Of a stretch of 13,260 bases of DNA, positions 1 to 6,960 are shown one piece after another; the stretch's first letter is position 1, and every line of letters starts with the position of its first letter. The stretch comes from Treponema sp. (lineage in GTDB: Bacteria; Spirochaetota; Spirochaetia; Treponematales; Treponemataceae): NCBI GenBank assembly GCA_016293645.1, contig JAEDDW010000049.1:1-13260 (forward strand). The letters are read 5' to 3'. Below the pieces are notes generated by a model. That model was not told where the DNA came from, ran no database searches, and saw nothing but the letters and a program-made list of their open reading frames with translations. Both the position numbers and the translations under genes were made by a program.

Positions 1-7
1 AATTTAA

Positions 8-31
8 AAGCCCCCGATTTCTCGGGAGCTT
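8..31 (-). terminator. Rho-independent terminator of the outer-membrane protein gene
   Basis: Read on the minus strand, a 10-bp stem (AAGCTCCCGA pairing with TCGGGGGCTT, one G-U pair) closes a GAAA tetraloop. It is followed by a short, interrupted T-rich tail at positions 7 to 1. It lies 32 bp past the stop codon of the minus-strand gene at 64-717. Confidence 0.8.
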
Positions 32-63
32 CCGTATGTATCGCAAAAAAAAATCAGCAAATT

Positions 64-717
64 TTAGAAATGAACAGTAACACCGATTGAAGGCATGACA
101 TAGATAGAACCCGGTTTGACGGCAAACTTGTTGTCTTCCTTTATGTCAGTATCCATGTCCTTCACTTCGTTGTTTCCGGCACCAAAAATACCTGCCATTC
201 CAAGAACATTGAATCCAATTCCGATTCTGTCACTGAGGTTTGCAATCAAGGCAAGATCAATGCCTGCAGAGAATTCCACAGCATCAACAATATTTCTGAT
301 TCCGTTGTGCTCCATCTCATAACCGAAACAATCAGCACCAATTCCTGCAGCAGCCACAAACTTGATCTTTTCATTGTTCACAGGAGCATAGCCCAGACCT
401 GCAAAAGTGCTGAAAAACCCTCCAAATTCAGTGCCGGAAGGAAAATCATCAGAAAGATATCCGCCAACAGTTCCGTTGAGAACGAGTGAAAGATTTGTCT
501 CCTTTTCAATTGTCACATACTCTGTAAACAATCCACCGCCCTGGGAATTGATATTCTTTTTTTCTCCGCCGATTTCAACTTTATGACGTGCGAGTGGAAT
601 ACCTATTCCCACCATGACGATTTTGTCCCAGCTTTTTGCTGATTCTTCCGCCATGACAGCAGAAACCATGATCAGTGAGACAACTGAAGCAACAAGATTC
701 TTCTTTGAAAATTTCAT
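64..717 (-). CDS. Secreted outer-membrane beta-barrel-like protein
   Basis: This 217-residue protein is predicted to be exported and to sit in the outer membrane. The N-terminus is a typical Sec signal peptide: a lysine-rich start (MKFSKK), a hydrophobic core at about residues 8-20, and a likely signal peptidase I site after VMA at residue 23. No lipobox cysteine is present. The mature part alternates hydrophobic and polar residues in glycine-rich strands and ends in a terminal phenylalanine (GVTVHF), as many outer-membrane barrels do. The start is supported by GGGGA 8 nt upstream on the minus strand. The gene stands alone with its own terminator and diverges from the DUF711 gene. A -10-like TTTAAT with TTGCAT 17 bp upstream lies at 736-764, but it would place the mRNA start inside the ribosome binding site, so I do not call it. 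No specific family or ligand is recognised. A periplasmic beta-rich protein is the alternative. Confidence 0.75.
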   Translation of the reverse strand: MKFSKKNLVASVVSLIMVSAVMAEESAKSWDKIVMVGIGIPLARHKVEIGGEKKNINSQGGGLFTEYVTIEKETNLSLVLNGTVGGYLSDDFPSGTEFGGFFSTFAGLGYAPVNNEKIKFVAAAGIGADCFGYEMEHNGIRNIVDAVEFSAGIDLALIANLSDRIGIGFNVLGMAGIFGAGNNEVKDMDTDIKEDNKFAVKPGSIYVMPSIGVTVHF

Positions 718-876
718 ATGTAATTTCCCCTATGTATTAAAAACTTAATATTGCCATCATGCAAATCTTTCTGATATGCTGACACTATAATCAAATCTCC
801 CTAAAGCATGGTGCCGAATGGAAAAAAAATCCAGTTAATGGGAAAATTTGTCATGAAGACATCAGACAAACCATAA

Positions 877-905
877 TTGAACAAAACCACGCAATTAATT
901 AAACT
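877..905 (+). promoter_or_regulatory. Probable sigma-70 promoter of the DUF711 gene
   Basis: TTGAAC (877-882) and TAAACT (900-905) are separated by exactly 17 bp. They lie 27 bp before the start codon at 933, leaving a short leader with a GAGG ribosome binding site at 923-926. The -35 box is close to consensus and the -10 box matches 4 of 6 positions. The remaining intergenic DNA (718-876) shows nothing I can assign. Confidence 0.45.
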
Positions 906-932
906 GTGGCATATATTTTTTTGAGGTAGACT

Positions 933-2294
933 ATGCTTTTTTCACCGGTAGAAATCGAAGAAACTGTAAATATGTTCATGCGCCACAAGCTTGACGTGCG
1001 CTGCGTAACAATGGGTATTTCCCTTCTTGACTGTGCAGACAGCGACATGAAGCGTTCCTGCGGCAAAATCTACGACAAGATCATGCACAAGGCTGCAAAC
1101 CTTGTAAAAGTCGGCCAGGACATTGAAAAGGAATACGGTGTTCCTATCATCAACAAGCGCATTTCCGTAACACCTATCGCCCTTGTTGCCGGTGCAAGCG
1201 GTGCAAAGTCATATGTTGACTACTGCAAGACTCTCGACAAGTGTGCCAAGGAACTTGGAGTAAACTTCCTCGGCGGATTCTCTGCCCTTGTTCCAAAGGG
1301 AATTACTCCAGCTGACAAGATCCTCATGGAATCCATTCCGGAAGCCCTCGCCTCTACAAGCTACGTATGCTCAAGCGTTAACGTCGGTTCTACAAAAAGC
1401 GGAATCAACATGGACGCAGTAAAGATCATGGGTGAAGTAATCAAGCAGACTGCTGAAGTTACAAAAGACTGCGAATGCAACGGATGTGCAAAGCTTGTAA
1501 TCTTCTGCAACGCTCCTGAAGACAATCCGTTCATGGCAGGAGCTTTCCATGGACCAGGAGAAGCAGACAGCGTAATCAACGTCGGTGTTTCAGGTCCTGG
1601 TGTCATCCTCGCAGCCGCACGCGAATTCAAGGGTCGTCCACTCAATGAACTTGCAGACGGAATCAAGAAGATGGCCTTCAAGATCACACGCATGGGTCAG
1701 ATGGTAGGTTCGGAAGCCGCACGTCGTCTTGGTGTCAACTTCGGCATCCTTGACCTTTCACTTGCACCAACACCGGCTGTCGGCGATTCAGTTGCCCGCA
1801 TCATCGAAGAAATGGGCATCGAAGGTTGTGGCGGACCTGGAACAACAGCTGCCCTTGCCATGCTCACAGACATGGTCAAGAAAGGCGGCGTAATGGCATC
1901 TACAAACGTCGGAGGACTTTCCGGCGCATTCATCCCTGTTTCTGAAGACGAAGGAATGATCAATGCTGTCAAGACCGGTTCAATCTGCCTTGAAAAACTT
2001 GAGGCGATGACTACAGTTTGTTCTGTAGGTCTCGACATGATCGCAATTCCAGGCGATACACCTGCAACAACAATTTCCGGAATCATGGCTGATGAATTTG
2101 CCATCGGTATGGTAAACAGCAAGACAACAGCTGTACGCATCATCCCTGCTCCTGGAAAGAAAGAAGGCGACTGGGTTGAATTCGGCGGCCTCCTTGGCGG
2201 TATGCCATGCATGAAGGTAAGCAAATTCGGCTGCGCTGATTTCATCAACCGCGGCGGCAGGATACCAGCACCTATCCACAGTTTCAGAAACTAG
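933..2294 (+). CDS. UPF0210/DUF711 family protein (PFL-like fold), function unassigned
   Basis: This 453-residue protein is full length and collinear with the UPF0210/DUF711 family, often labelled 'PFL family protein' because the fold resembles pyruvate formate-lyase. Recognisable family blocks are MGISLLDC (27-34), VTPIAL (79-84), NVGSTKSGIN (150-159), EDNPFMAGAFHG (196-207), NVGVSGPG (216-223), the APTPAVGDS segment near 280, and the C-terminal IPAPIHSFRN (444-453). I see no RVSGY-type glycyl-radical motif, so radical chemistry is not expected; the reaction catalysed by this family is not known to me. GAGG lies 6 nt before the ATG. The family is often encoded directly after a small ACT-domain (UPF0237) protein, but here the upstream gene is a divergent outer-membrane protein and the downstream gene is convergent, so this copy is a single-gene unit. 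It has a promoter upstream and a strong terminator just after the stop. Family identity is sure; function is not. Confidence 0.93.
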   Translation: MLFSPVEIEETVNMFMRHKLDVRCVTMGISLLDCADSDMKRSCGKIYDKIMHKAANLVKVGQDIEKEYGVPIINKRISVTPIALVAGASGAKSYVDYCKTLDKCAKELGVNFLGGFSALVPKGITPADKILMESIPEALASTSYVCSSVNVGSTKSGINMDAVKIMGEVIKQTAEVTKDCECNGCAKLVIFCNAPEDNPFMAGAFHGPGEADSVINVGVSGPGVILAAAREFKGRPLNELADGIKKMAFKITRMGQMVGSEAARRLGVNFGILDLSLAPTPAVGDSVARIIEEMGIEGCGGPGTTAALAMLTDMVKKGGVMASTNVGGLSGAFIPVSEDEGMINAVKTGSICLEKLEAMTTVCSVGLDMIAIPGDTPATTISGIMADEFAIGMVNSKTTAVRIIPAPGKKEGDWVEFGGLLGGMPCMKVSKFGCADFINRGGRIPAPIHSFRN

Positions 2295-2315
2295 TTAAAT
2301 CTAACAAAGATAATG

Positions 2316-2347
2316 AAAATGGGCTGTCCTAAAACAGCCCATTTTTT
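2316..2347. terminator. Bidirectional terminator between convergent genes
   Basis: A perfect 12-bp inverted repeat (AAAATGGGCTGT at 2316-2327 with ACAGCCCATTTT at 2334-2345) has a 6-nt loop. On the plus strand it runs into six T residues at 2342-2347, so it should end the DUF711 transcript. On the minus strand the T residues are within the 3' arm (ATTTT), so it can also serve the hydrolase gene, whose stop codon overlaps the outer edge of the repeat. Confidence 0.88.
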
Positions 2348-3326
2348 ATTCAAACCATTTTGCAACAAAGGCATCAATCCGGCCATAGTAAAGTTCCGGA
2401 TCAACAAAACCGGCCATTGCATGTTCCGCATTCTTTATCACAAGAATTTCCTTTTCACCTTTCTTTGCTTCATAGTTTTTCTCAAGCATGCTGAACGGAA
2501 CATAATCATCCGCATCTCCATGAATGAAAAGCATTGGAATCTGAGCCTTTGCAAGAGCCCTTATGCTGGATCCATCCTTGAAAGAATAACCGTTTTTTAC
2601 TTTGCACAGCATCGATGCCAAGTCAAGGATCGGATGTGCAGGCAGATGGAATTCATATTTAAGCCTGTACTCAAACTGATCCCATACAGAAGAATATCCG
2701 CAGTCCTCGATGGCGGCCATAACATTTGGCGGCAGTTCTTCTCCGCTTGTCATCATTACCGTAGCGCCACCCATGGAAATTCCAAAAAGCAGTATTCTTG
2801 CCTCAGGATCCAACTCTACGATTTTTCTGCACCATGAGGCCATGTCACGGCATGCAAAGGTTCCCATATCCACATAGTTGCCTTCACTCCATCCATGTCC
2901 CCTCTGTCCAGGCATGATCACATTCCATCCATTATCCAGAAAGTGAACCGCATTTGGAGCAAGATCCCTGGGTTCCGACCTGTAGCCGTGAATTACAAGC
3001 GCATAGTCATGACCTGAGTTTTCAACTGGTCGTGCAAAAAGAGCCTTAAGTTCAAGGCCGTCGAAACTTTTCATCGTTATCACGGTTGAATGTTTTTTCA
3101 GCTTTGGATATGCGATGGCACGTTCCTGTTCAGCAAGGATGTGCTGCGGATCATCTTTCTTTTTGATTTCCTTAACTTTTTCCGAGATGGAAAAATTTTT
3201 ACTCTCATAGCAGAGGGTTCCGTCTTCAGGTGCGACTGCATAATCAACAAGATATAGGGCACCGCCAAAAACTGCCACAAACAAGGCAGCTGCAATACTT
3301 CCGCAAATAATGAACGCTTTCTTCAT
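2346..3326 (-). CDS. Membrane-anchored alpha/beta hydrolase
   Basis: This is a serine hydrolase of the alpha/beta fold, close in layout to the YqkD/Bem46-like proteins. With the start used here (326 residues), a hydrophobic N-terminal segment at about 4-25 suggests a membrane anchor or uncleaved signal, placing the catalytic domain outside the cytoplasmic membrane. Visible catalytic features are the HGYRS oxyanion-region strand turn (His113), the GQRGHGWSEG block (140-149), the nucleophile elbow GISMGG (Ser184), the acid in HGDADDYVP (Asp273) and the histidine in NAEHAM (His302). The triad is complete, so an active esterase or peptidase-like enzyme is expected; the substrate is unknown. Two in-frame ATG codons lie 6 nt apart. 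I prefer the inner one (3324-3326) because GAAG is 8 nt before it but only 2 nt before the outer one (3330-3332). The gene is monocistronic, convergent with DUF711 and divergent from pyrKD. A TAAAAT at 3357-3362 could be its -10 box, but no matching -35 is seen. Confidence 0.88.
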   Translation of the reverse strand: MKKAFIICGSIAAALFVAVFGGALYLVDYAVAPEDGTLCYESKNFSISEKVKEIKKKDDPQHILAEQERAIAYPKLKKHSTVITMKSFDGLELKALFARPVENSGHDYALVIHGYRSEPRDLAPNAVHFLDNGWNVIMPGQRGHGWSEGNYVDMGTFACRDMASWCRKIVELDPEARILLFGISMGGATVMMTSGEELPPNVMAAIEDCGYSSVWDQFEYRLKYEFHLPAHPILDLASMLCKVKNGYSFKDGSSIRALAKAQIPMLFIHGDADDYVPFSMLEKNYEAKKGEKEILVIKNAEHAMAGFVDPELYYGRIDAFVAKWFE

Positions 3327-3449
3327 TTTCATGGCTTCATGTTATTTCATAATGAAATTTTATTCAATTTTGCACAGGATACTTTCCGTCTTCCGCTGAA
3401 CTGCCTTTTTCCATACATGGTTTTTCTCAAGAATCCTGTATCATTGCTG

Positions 3450-3479
3450 TTGACAGTGAATGGGTTTCTTCTTTAAAAC
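3450..3479 (+). promoter_or_regulatory. Probable sigma-70 promoter of the pyrK-pyrD fusion gene
   Basis: A perfect -35 box TTGACA (3450-3455) is followed after 18 bp by TAAAAC (3474-3479). Transcription would begin near 3486, downstream of the ATG at 3483. This supports translation from the ATG at 3516, which has its own ribosome binding site. I see no pyrimidine-responsive leader: only about 30 nt separate the expected mRNA start from the start codon. Confidence 0.55.
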
Positions 3480-3504
3480 TAAATGAACAGGAATCAACAT
3501 TTTC

Positions 3505-3508
3505 GAGG
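3505..3508 (+). promoter_or_regulatory. Ribosome binding site that fixes the pyrKD start
   Basis: GAGG lies 7 nt before the ATG at 3516 and downstream of the ATG at 3483. It selects the inner start and shortens the protein by 11 residues relative to the longest reading frame. Confidence 0.75.
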
Positions 3509-3515
3509 TAAAATC

Positions 3516-5312
3516 ATGGCAATGGACACACCACAGATCGACAAAGACGGAAACGGCATCCTTTTTTACGGGGATGCTAAAGTTAATTTTGTAAAAGATA
3601 TTGAAGGACAGCCTAACGTTTTCCTTATGGAAGTTCAGACACAGCTTGAACGCGACACGCAGGTTGGTCCAAAACCCGGCCAGTTCTACATGATCAGAGG
3701 AAAATGCAGCAATGTTACTTTTGGCCGCCCGATCAGCGTTTACCATGCGGAACGTGACGGCAACATGCTCAAAGTTCAGTTTATGATACTTGAAAAAGGA
3801 GAAGGTACAAAACAGATGCGTTCTCTTATTCCCGGCGACATGCTTTCAATGAACGGACCTCTTGGAAATACCTTCGAAGAGTTTGCAGATCCACAAACTA
3901 ACGATAGTATGGCAATTATCGGAGGCGGAATTGGTGTTGCTCCCGTTGCAAATTTTGCTTCAAGCCTGTCGGAGGGCAGTTATGATTTCTATGCCAGCTT
4001 CAAGAGCGGAACCTATGGCCTTGAACATGTGAAGGCCAGAAATCTTGTGATCACAACAGATGATGGATCAGCCGGAATTCACGGAATGCTGAGCGTCGCA
4101 TTCACAAAGGATACAATCACACAAAAAGGGTACAGATCGGTTTTCGCCTGTGGTCCAACACCTATGCTTGCCTACGTCCAATCTGTCTGCCAGGAAGCAG
4201 GAATCAAATGCTATCTGAGCCTTGAAAAGAAAATGCTCTGCGGCGTAGGTGCATGTCTTGGCTGTACAATCAATACAAAAGCCGGAAACCGTCGTGTCTG
4301 CAAGGACGGACCAATTTTTGACGGTGACATTCTGGAATTTCCAAAACCAGCCACTAGAAAAAATGTGTCACCGTTAAAGGATACAGAAGTTGATCTGTCT
4401 GTAACCATTGCAGGTGTTGAATTCAAGAACCCGGTTATCGCAGCCAGCGGAACCTTTGGTTTTGCCCAGAACTATCGAGGTTTCTTTGATGTTGAAAAAC
4501 TTGGTGGTGTCAGCAGCAAAGGCTTGACCCTTGAACCAAAGCCGGGAAACAATGGCGAGCGTATCATCGAAATCACTGGTGGTGACATCAATTCCATCGG
4601 CCTTGAAAATCCAGGCGTTCCAAGTTTCATCGAGCACGAGCTTCCAGAAATGCTCAGGCTGAATACTGTCACCATGGCAAATCTTGCAGGACACAGTCTT
4701 GAAAGCTATGTAAAGGGTGCAGAACTTCTCGACAAGACATCTGTACCCATGATTGAACTCAACATCAGCTGTCCTAATGTAAAGGCAGGAGGAATGGCCT
4801 GGGGAATGGAGCCAGATTGTGCCTTCGAATGTGTCAGTGCCGTTAGAAAGGCCACAAAAAAACCTCTCATTGTCAAACTGTCACCTAATGCACCGGATCT
4901 TGTCGGTGTTGCCATGGCATGTATAAAAGCAGGGGCAGATGCCTTGAGCCTCATCAATACGATCCAGGCAGTTGCCATCGACATTGAAAAAGGCCGTCCG
5001 TACTTTGACAACATTAAGGCCGGAATGTGTGGGCCTGCAGTAAAGCCTATAGCATTGAGGATGGTTTACGATGTCTGTGGTGCCGTAAAAAAACTTCCAG
5101 AAAATGAACAGGTACCGGTCATAGGACTTGGCGGAATTTCAAAGTGGCAGGATGCAGTAGAATTCATCATGGCAGGTGCCAGCGCAATTCAGGTTGGAAG
5201 CGCTACTTTCGCAAATCCAAATGCAATGGTAGAAATCGTGGATGGCCTTAAAAAATTCATGGCTTCCCACGGCTATAAAACAGTCGAAGACTTCAAGGGA
5301 ATTGCCCTTTAA
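3516..5312 (+). CDS. pyrKD: Fused dihydroorotate dehydrogenase: PyrK electron-transfer domain + PyrD class 1B
   Basis: One 598-residue polypeptide combines both subunits of NAD-dependent dihydroorotate dehydrogenase, which oxidises dihydroorotate to orotate in pyrimidine synthesis. Residues about 20-278 are PyrK: flavin-binding RPISVYH (71-77), nucleotide-binding IIGGGIGVAP (134-143), ACGPTPM (211-217) and a [2Fe-2S] cysteine set at 242, 247, 250 and 262 (CX4CX2CX11C). Residues about 292-598 are class 1B PyrD: NPVIAASGTFGF (305-316), the loop NISCPN with the expected catalytic base Cys419, KLSPN (454-458), SLINT (478-482) and GLGGI (537-541). In Firmicutes these are two separate proteins forming a heterotetramer. 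Here only about 15 residues separate the domains and no stop or frameshift is visible. The start at 3516 is chosen over the in-frame ATG at 3483 because GAGG (3505-3508) lies 7 nt before it and the promoter falls just upstream. No other pyr gene is adjacent. Confidence 0.93.
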   Translation: MAMDTPQIDKDGNGILFYGDAKVNFVKDIEGQPNVFLMEVQTQLERDTQVGPKPGQFYMIRGKCSNVTFGRPISVYHAERDGNMLKVQFMILEKGEGTKQMRSLIPGDMLSMNGPLGNTFEEFADPQTNDSMAIIGGGIGVAPVANFASSLSEGSYDFYASFKSGTYGLEHVKARNLVITTDDGSAGIHGMLSVAFTKDTITQKGYRSVFACGPTPMLAYVQSVCQEAGIKCYLSLEKKMLCGVGACLGCTINTKAGNRRVCKDGPIFDGDILEFPKPATRKNVSPLKDTEVDLSVTIAGVEFKNPVIAASGTFGFAQNYRGFFDVEKLGGVSSKGLTLEPKPGNNGERIIEITGGDINSIGLENPGVPSFIEHELPEMLRLNTVTMANLAGHSLESYVKGAELLDKTSVPMIELNISCPNVKAGGMAWGMEPDCAFECVSAVRKATKKPLIVKLSPNAPDLVGVAMACIKAGADALSLINTIQAVAIDIEKGRPYFDNIKAGMCGPAVKPIALRMVYDVCGAVKKLPENEQVPVIGLGGISKWQDAVEFIMAGASAIQVGSATFANPNAMVEIVDGLKKFMASHGYKTVEDFKGIAL

Positions 5313-5318
5313 AAATAA

Positions 5319-5354
5319 CGGGCTGCCCTGGAAAGCAATTCCTGTGGCAGCCCG
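5319..5354 (-). terminator. Terminator hairpin between convergent genes
   Basis: A perfect 9-bp stem (CGGGCTGCC at 5319-5327 with GGCAGCCCG at 5346-5354) encloses a second small helix, GGAA/TTCC (5330-5333 with 5339-5342). On the minus strand it is followed by a T-rich run (TTATTTTT), which fits termination of the lspA operon. On the plus strand there is no T tract, so termination of pyrKD here would be weaker. Confidence 0.7.
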
Positions 5355-5375
5355 ACTGATCTTGGCTTGATTCCA

Positions 5376-5744
5376 TTATTCACGCCATTTCTCGTCTTCC
5401 TCATCTTCAAGAACAGATGATGGAAGAACGGTTTTCTTTTCCTCTTCCTGGGAAGCAGAAACGACAGCTTTTTTCACCGGTCTGCCTCCGCCATATCGTT
5501 CATCAAGCTTGTACTTCTTGATGATCTTCATTGAAATCTTCGAATAGGCAATGAAGCTCACTACAAGACCACAGGTGAAACTTCCGAACAATGCTGTTCC
5601 GTATGTCTCAGGCTGGGCATGAAAACCAAATTTCAATACGGCAAAAGAAATGCCGACAAAAACAGCTACAACCACAGCTGTAAACAATATGTTTGCAAGA
5701 CTCGAAACAAGAACATAAACTAGAGCAAATGTTTTCCTTGTCAT
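5376..5744 (-). CDS. Small two-helix membrane protein, co-transcribed with lspA
   Basis: I do not recognise a named family for this 122-residue protein. It has two hydrophobic segments (about 8-40, which may be one long or two short helices, and 48-68). A basic stretch follows (MKIIKKYKLDERYGGGRPVKK, beginning at residue 72), then a strongly acidic cytoplasmic-type tail (EEEKK, EDEEDEKW). The ATG overlaps the lspA stop codon by 4 bp (ATGA at 5741-5744). A good AGGTGG site 7 nt upstream lies inside lspA, so translational coupling is likely. Position and coupling suggest a role near the membrane with LspA or in the envelope, but nothing in the sequence shows the activity. It is followed by a terminator and so is the last gene of the unit. 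Confidence 0.75.
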   Translation of the reverse strand: MTRKTFALVYVLVSSLANILFTAVVVAVFVGISFAVLKFGFHAQPETYGTALFGSFTCGLVVSFIAYSKISMKIIKKYKLDERYGGGRPVKKAVVSASQEEEKKTVLPSSVLEDEEDEKWRE

Positions 5745-6295
5745 TTTGAACCACCTTTTTTTGCTTTTTTTGAATCTTCAATAATCTGGAGAATAAAAGT
5801 AATCATGAAAATCACCCCGCAGACAACTACGGCACAGTCCGCCACATTGAAGGTAGGCCATCTTTCCATTCCGAAAATTCCCCAGAAATAGCAGTCGATG
5901 AAGTCTACAACTCCTTCCGGACGGAAAAATCTGTCAATGAGATTACCGATTCCGCCACCAAGAATTCCGCAGATCGACCATCTCTGAAGTTTTGTGAATT
6001 CGTTGTTCCGGAAATAGATCACATAAACTGCAATTATTATCAAAAGAGGCATCAGCGCAAAAAGAAGTCCCCTGGCATTCTGGGAAAGAGTTGAACCCAT
6101 GCTGAAGGCTATGGCATTGTTCCTTACATGAATCAGACGGACATATTTACCCAGAATCTCAATGATACCGTCATCTGTCCACAGCGTCAGACGAGGAATA
6201 TACTTGACGACAAGACATTTCGTCAGCTGGTCCAGGATTATGACTGCCACGGAAAGGATCAGCGGCAGAACCTTGTTTCTTGAATTTTCTTTCAT
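5741..6295 (-). CDS. lspA: Lipoprotein signal peptidase (signal peptidase II)
   Basis: LspA is an aspartyl protease of the inner membrane that cleaves the signal peptide of prolipoproteins before the lipid-modified cysteine. With the start used here it has 184 residues, near the usual 160-185. Family marks are DQLTK (22-26) in the first helix, VRNNAIAFSMG (57-67) in place of the typical N-x-G-x-AF block, GGGIGNLIDR (113-122), VVDFI with catalytic Asp131, and FNVADCAV with catalytic Asp153. Four transmembrane helices are apparent, with a lysine-rich C-terminus. The frame stays open to a GTG at 6358, but that would add a 21-residue non-family extension and has no usable ribosome site. The ATG at 6293-6295 starts the conserved region. 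It too lacks a Shine-Dalgarno; instead an extended -10 box ends 7 nt before it, suggesting a leaderless mRNA. The gene heads a two-gene operon. Confidence 0.95.
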   Translation of the reverse strand: MKENSRNKVLPLILSVAVIILDQLTKCLVVKYIPRLTLWTDDGIIEILGKYVRLIHVRNNAIAFSMGSTLSQNARGLLFALMPLLIIIAVYVIYFRNNEFTKLQRWSICGILGGGIGNLIDRFFRPEGVVDFIDCYFWGIFGMERWPTFNVADCAVVVCGVIFMITFILQIIEDSKKAKKGGSK

Positions 6296-6302
6296 AGTCA
6301 GA

Positions 6303-6311
6303 AGTATAACA
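6303..6311 (-). promoter_or_regulatory. Extended -10 promoter element directly before lspA
   Basis: On the minus strand the sequence TGTTATACT fits an extended -10 (TGnTATAAT type). TATACT occupies 6303-6308 and ends 7 nt before the lspA ATG. The best -35-like hexamer is TTGTGA, 19 bp upstream, which is wide but tolerable for an extended -10. Transcription is predicted to begin at or next to the ATG. Confidence 0.5.
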
Positions 6312-6381
6312 TAAAACAGAAAAAAATTCACAATCCTGCAATGTTCAGTTTTCCGCACTTCAGCAACAGGAAATTTTTCAA

Positions 6382-6387
6382 TATACT
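6382..6387 (+). promoter_or_regulatory. -10 box directly before the yfcE-like gene
   Basis: TATACT ends 6 nt before the ATG at 6394, so the predicted mRNA start coincides with the start codon. A poor -35 (TTCAGC, 6359-6364) lies 17 bp upstream. No Shine-Dalgarno is present between this box and the ATG. Confidence 0.4.
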
Positions 6388-6393
6388 GTGGAC

Positions 6394-6939
6394 ATGAAAT
6401 GGATCATCGCCTCGGACCTCCATGGTTCCGCCTATTACTGCCAGAAACTCATTGAAAAATTCCGTATGGAAAAAGCCGACAGAATACTTCTTCTGGGAGA
6501 CATACTTTATCACGGACCAAGGAATGAGCTTCCCAAAAACTACAATCCAAAGGAAGTCATCGCAATGCTCAACGGAATTTCTGACAGGCTTCTCTGTGTC
6601 CGTGGAAACTGCGACGCGGAAGTTGACCAGATGGTCCTTGATTTCCCTATCATGGCAGACTATGCGGTCCTGGATTTCGGAAGCCGTGCGATCTATGCAA
6701 CCCATGGACATATATACAACGAGACCAATCCACTGAAATTCGCAAAGGGCAGCATCATGATCTGCGGACATTTTCATGTTCCGGCTATAAAGGAAATGGA
6801 TGGATTTACCTGCCTCAACGACGGATCTCTTTCTCTGCCAAAGGAAAATTCATTCCACAGCTGCATGACCTTTGACGGAAAAACCTTCATCTGGTACGAC
6901 ATTGAGACGGGGGAAAAAAAGATGGAGTATTCAATTTAG
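6394..6939 (+). CDS. yfcE: YfcE-family metallophosphodiesterase
   Basis: This 181-residue protein is a compact calcineurin-like phosphodiesterase of the YfcE/MJ0936 group, cytosolic, using a dinuclear metal centre to hydrolyse phosphodiesters; the physiological substrate of the family is unsettled. All metal ligands are in place: Asp8 and His10 (SDLHGS), Asp36 (LLGDILYHGP), Asn72 (RGNCD), His104 (THGHIY), and His126 and His128 (CGHFHVP). The length matches E. coli YfcE, which also carries the GPRN segment seen at 41-44. A GTG two codons upstream (6388) is possible, but the ATG starts exactly at the conserved first strand. No ribosome binding site precedes either codon, while a TATACT box ends 6 nt before the ATG. 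The gene diverges from lspA and converges with the membrane protein gene, so it is monocistronic. No terminator is evident in the 21-bp gap after its stop. Confidence 0.9.
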   Translation: MKWIIASDLHGSAYYCQKLIEKFRMEKADRILLLGDILYHGPRNELPKNYNPKEVIAMLNGISDRLLCVRGNCDAEVDQMVLDFPIMADYAVLDFGSRAIYATHGHIYNETNPLKFAKGSIMICGHFHVPAIKEMDGFTCLNDGSLSLPKENSFHSCMTFDGKTFIWYDIETGEKKMEYSI

Positions 6940-6960
6940 CCCGCAATCCAGAAGATCAGA

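Noticed and set aside
786..791. Perfect TATAAT on the plus strand
   Set aside because: No -35 box lies 16-18 bp upstream and the DUF711 start is over 140 bp away with a better placed promoter between.
1361..2279. Long minus-strand open frames opposite the DUF711 gene
   Set aside because: They lie wholly antisense to a highly conserved gene, resemble no family and lack ribosome sites; they are by-products of its codon use.
3483..3515. Longer pyrKD start at ATG 3483
   Set aside because: It lies only 3 nt after the -10 box, has no ribosome site, and the inner ATG at 3516 has GAGG at good spacing.
6296..6358. GTG start of lspA at 6358
   Set aside because: It adds 21 residues outside the family and lies upstream of the extended -10 box; no usable Shine-Dalgarno precedes it.
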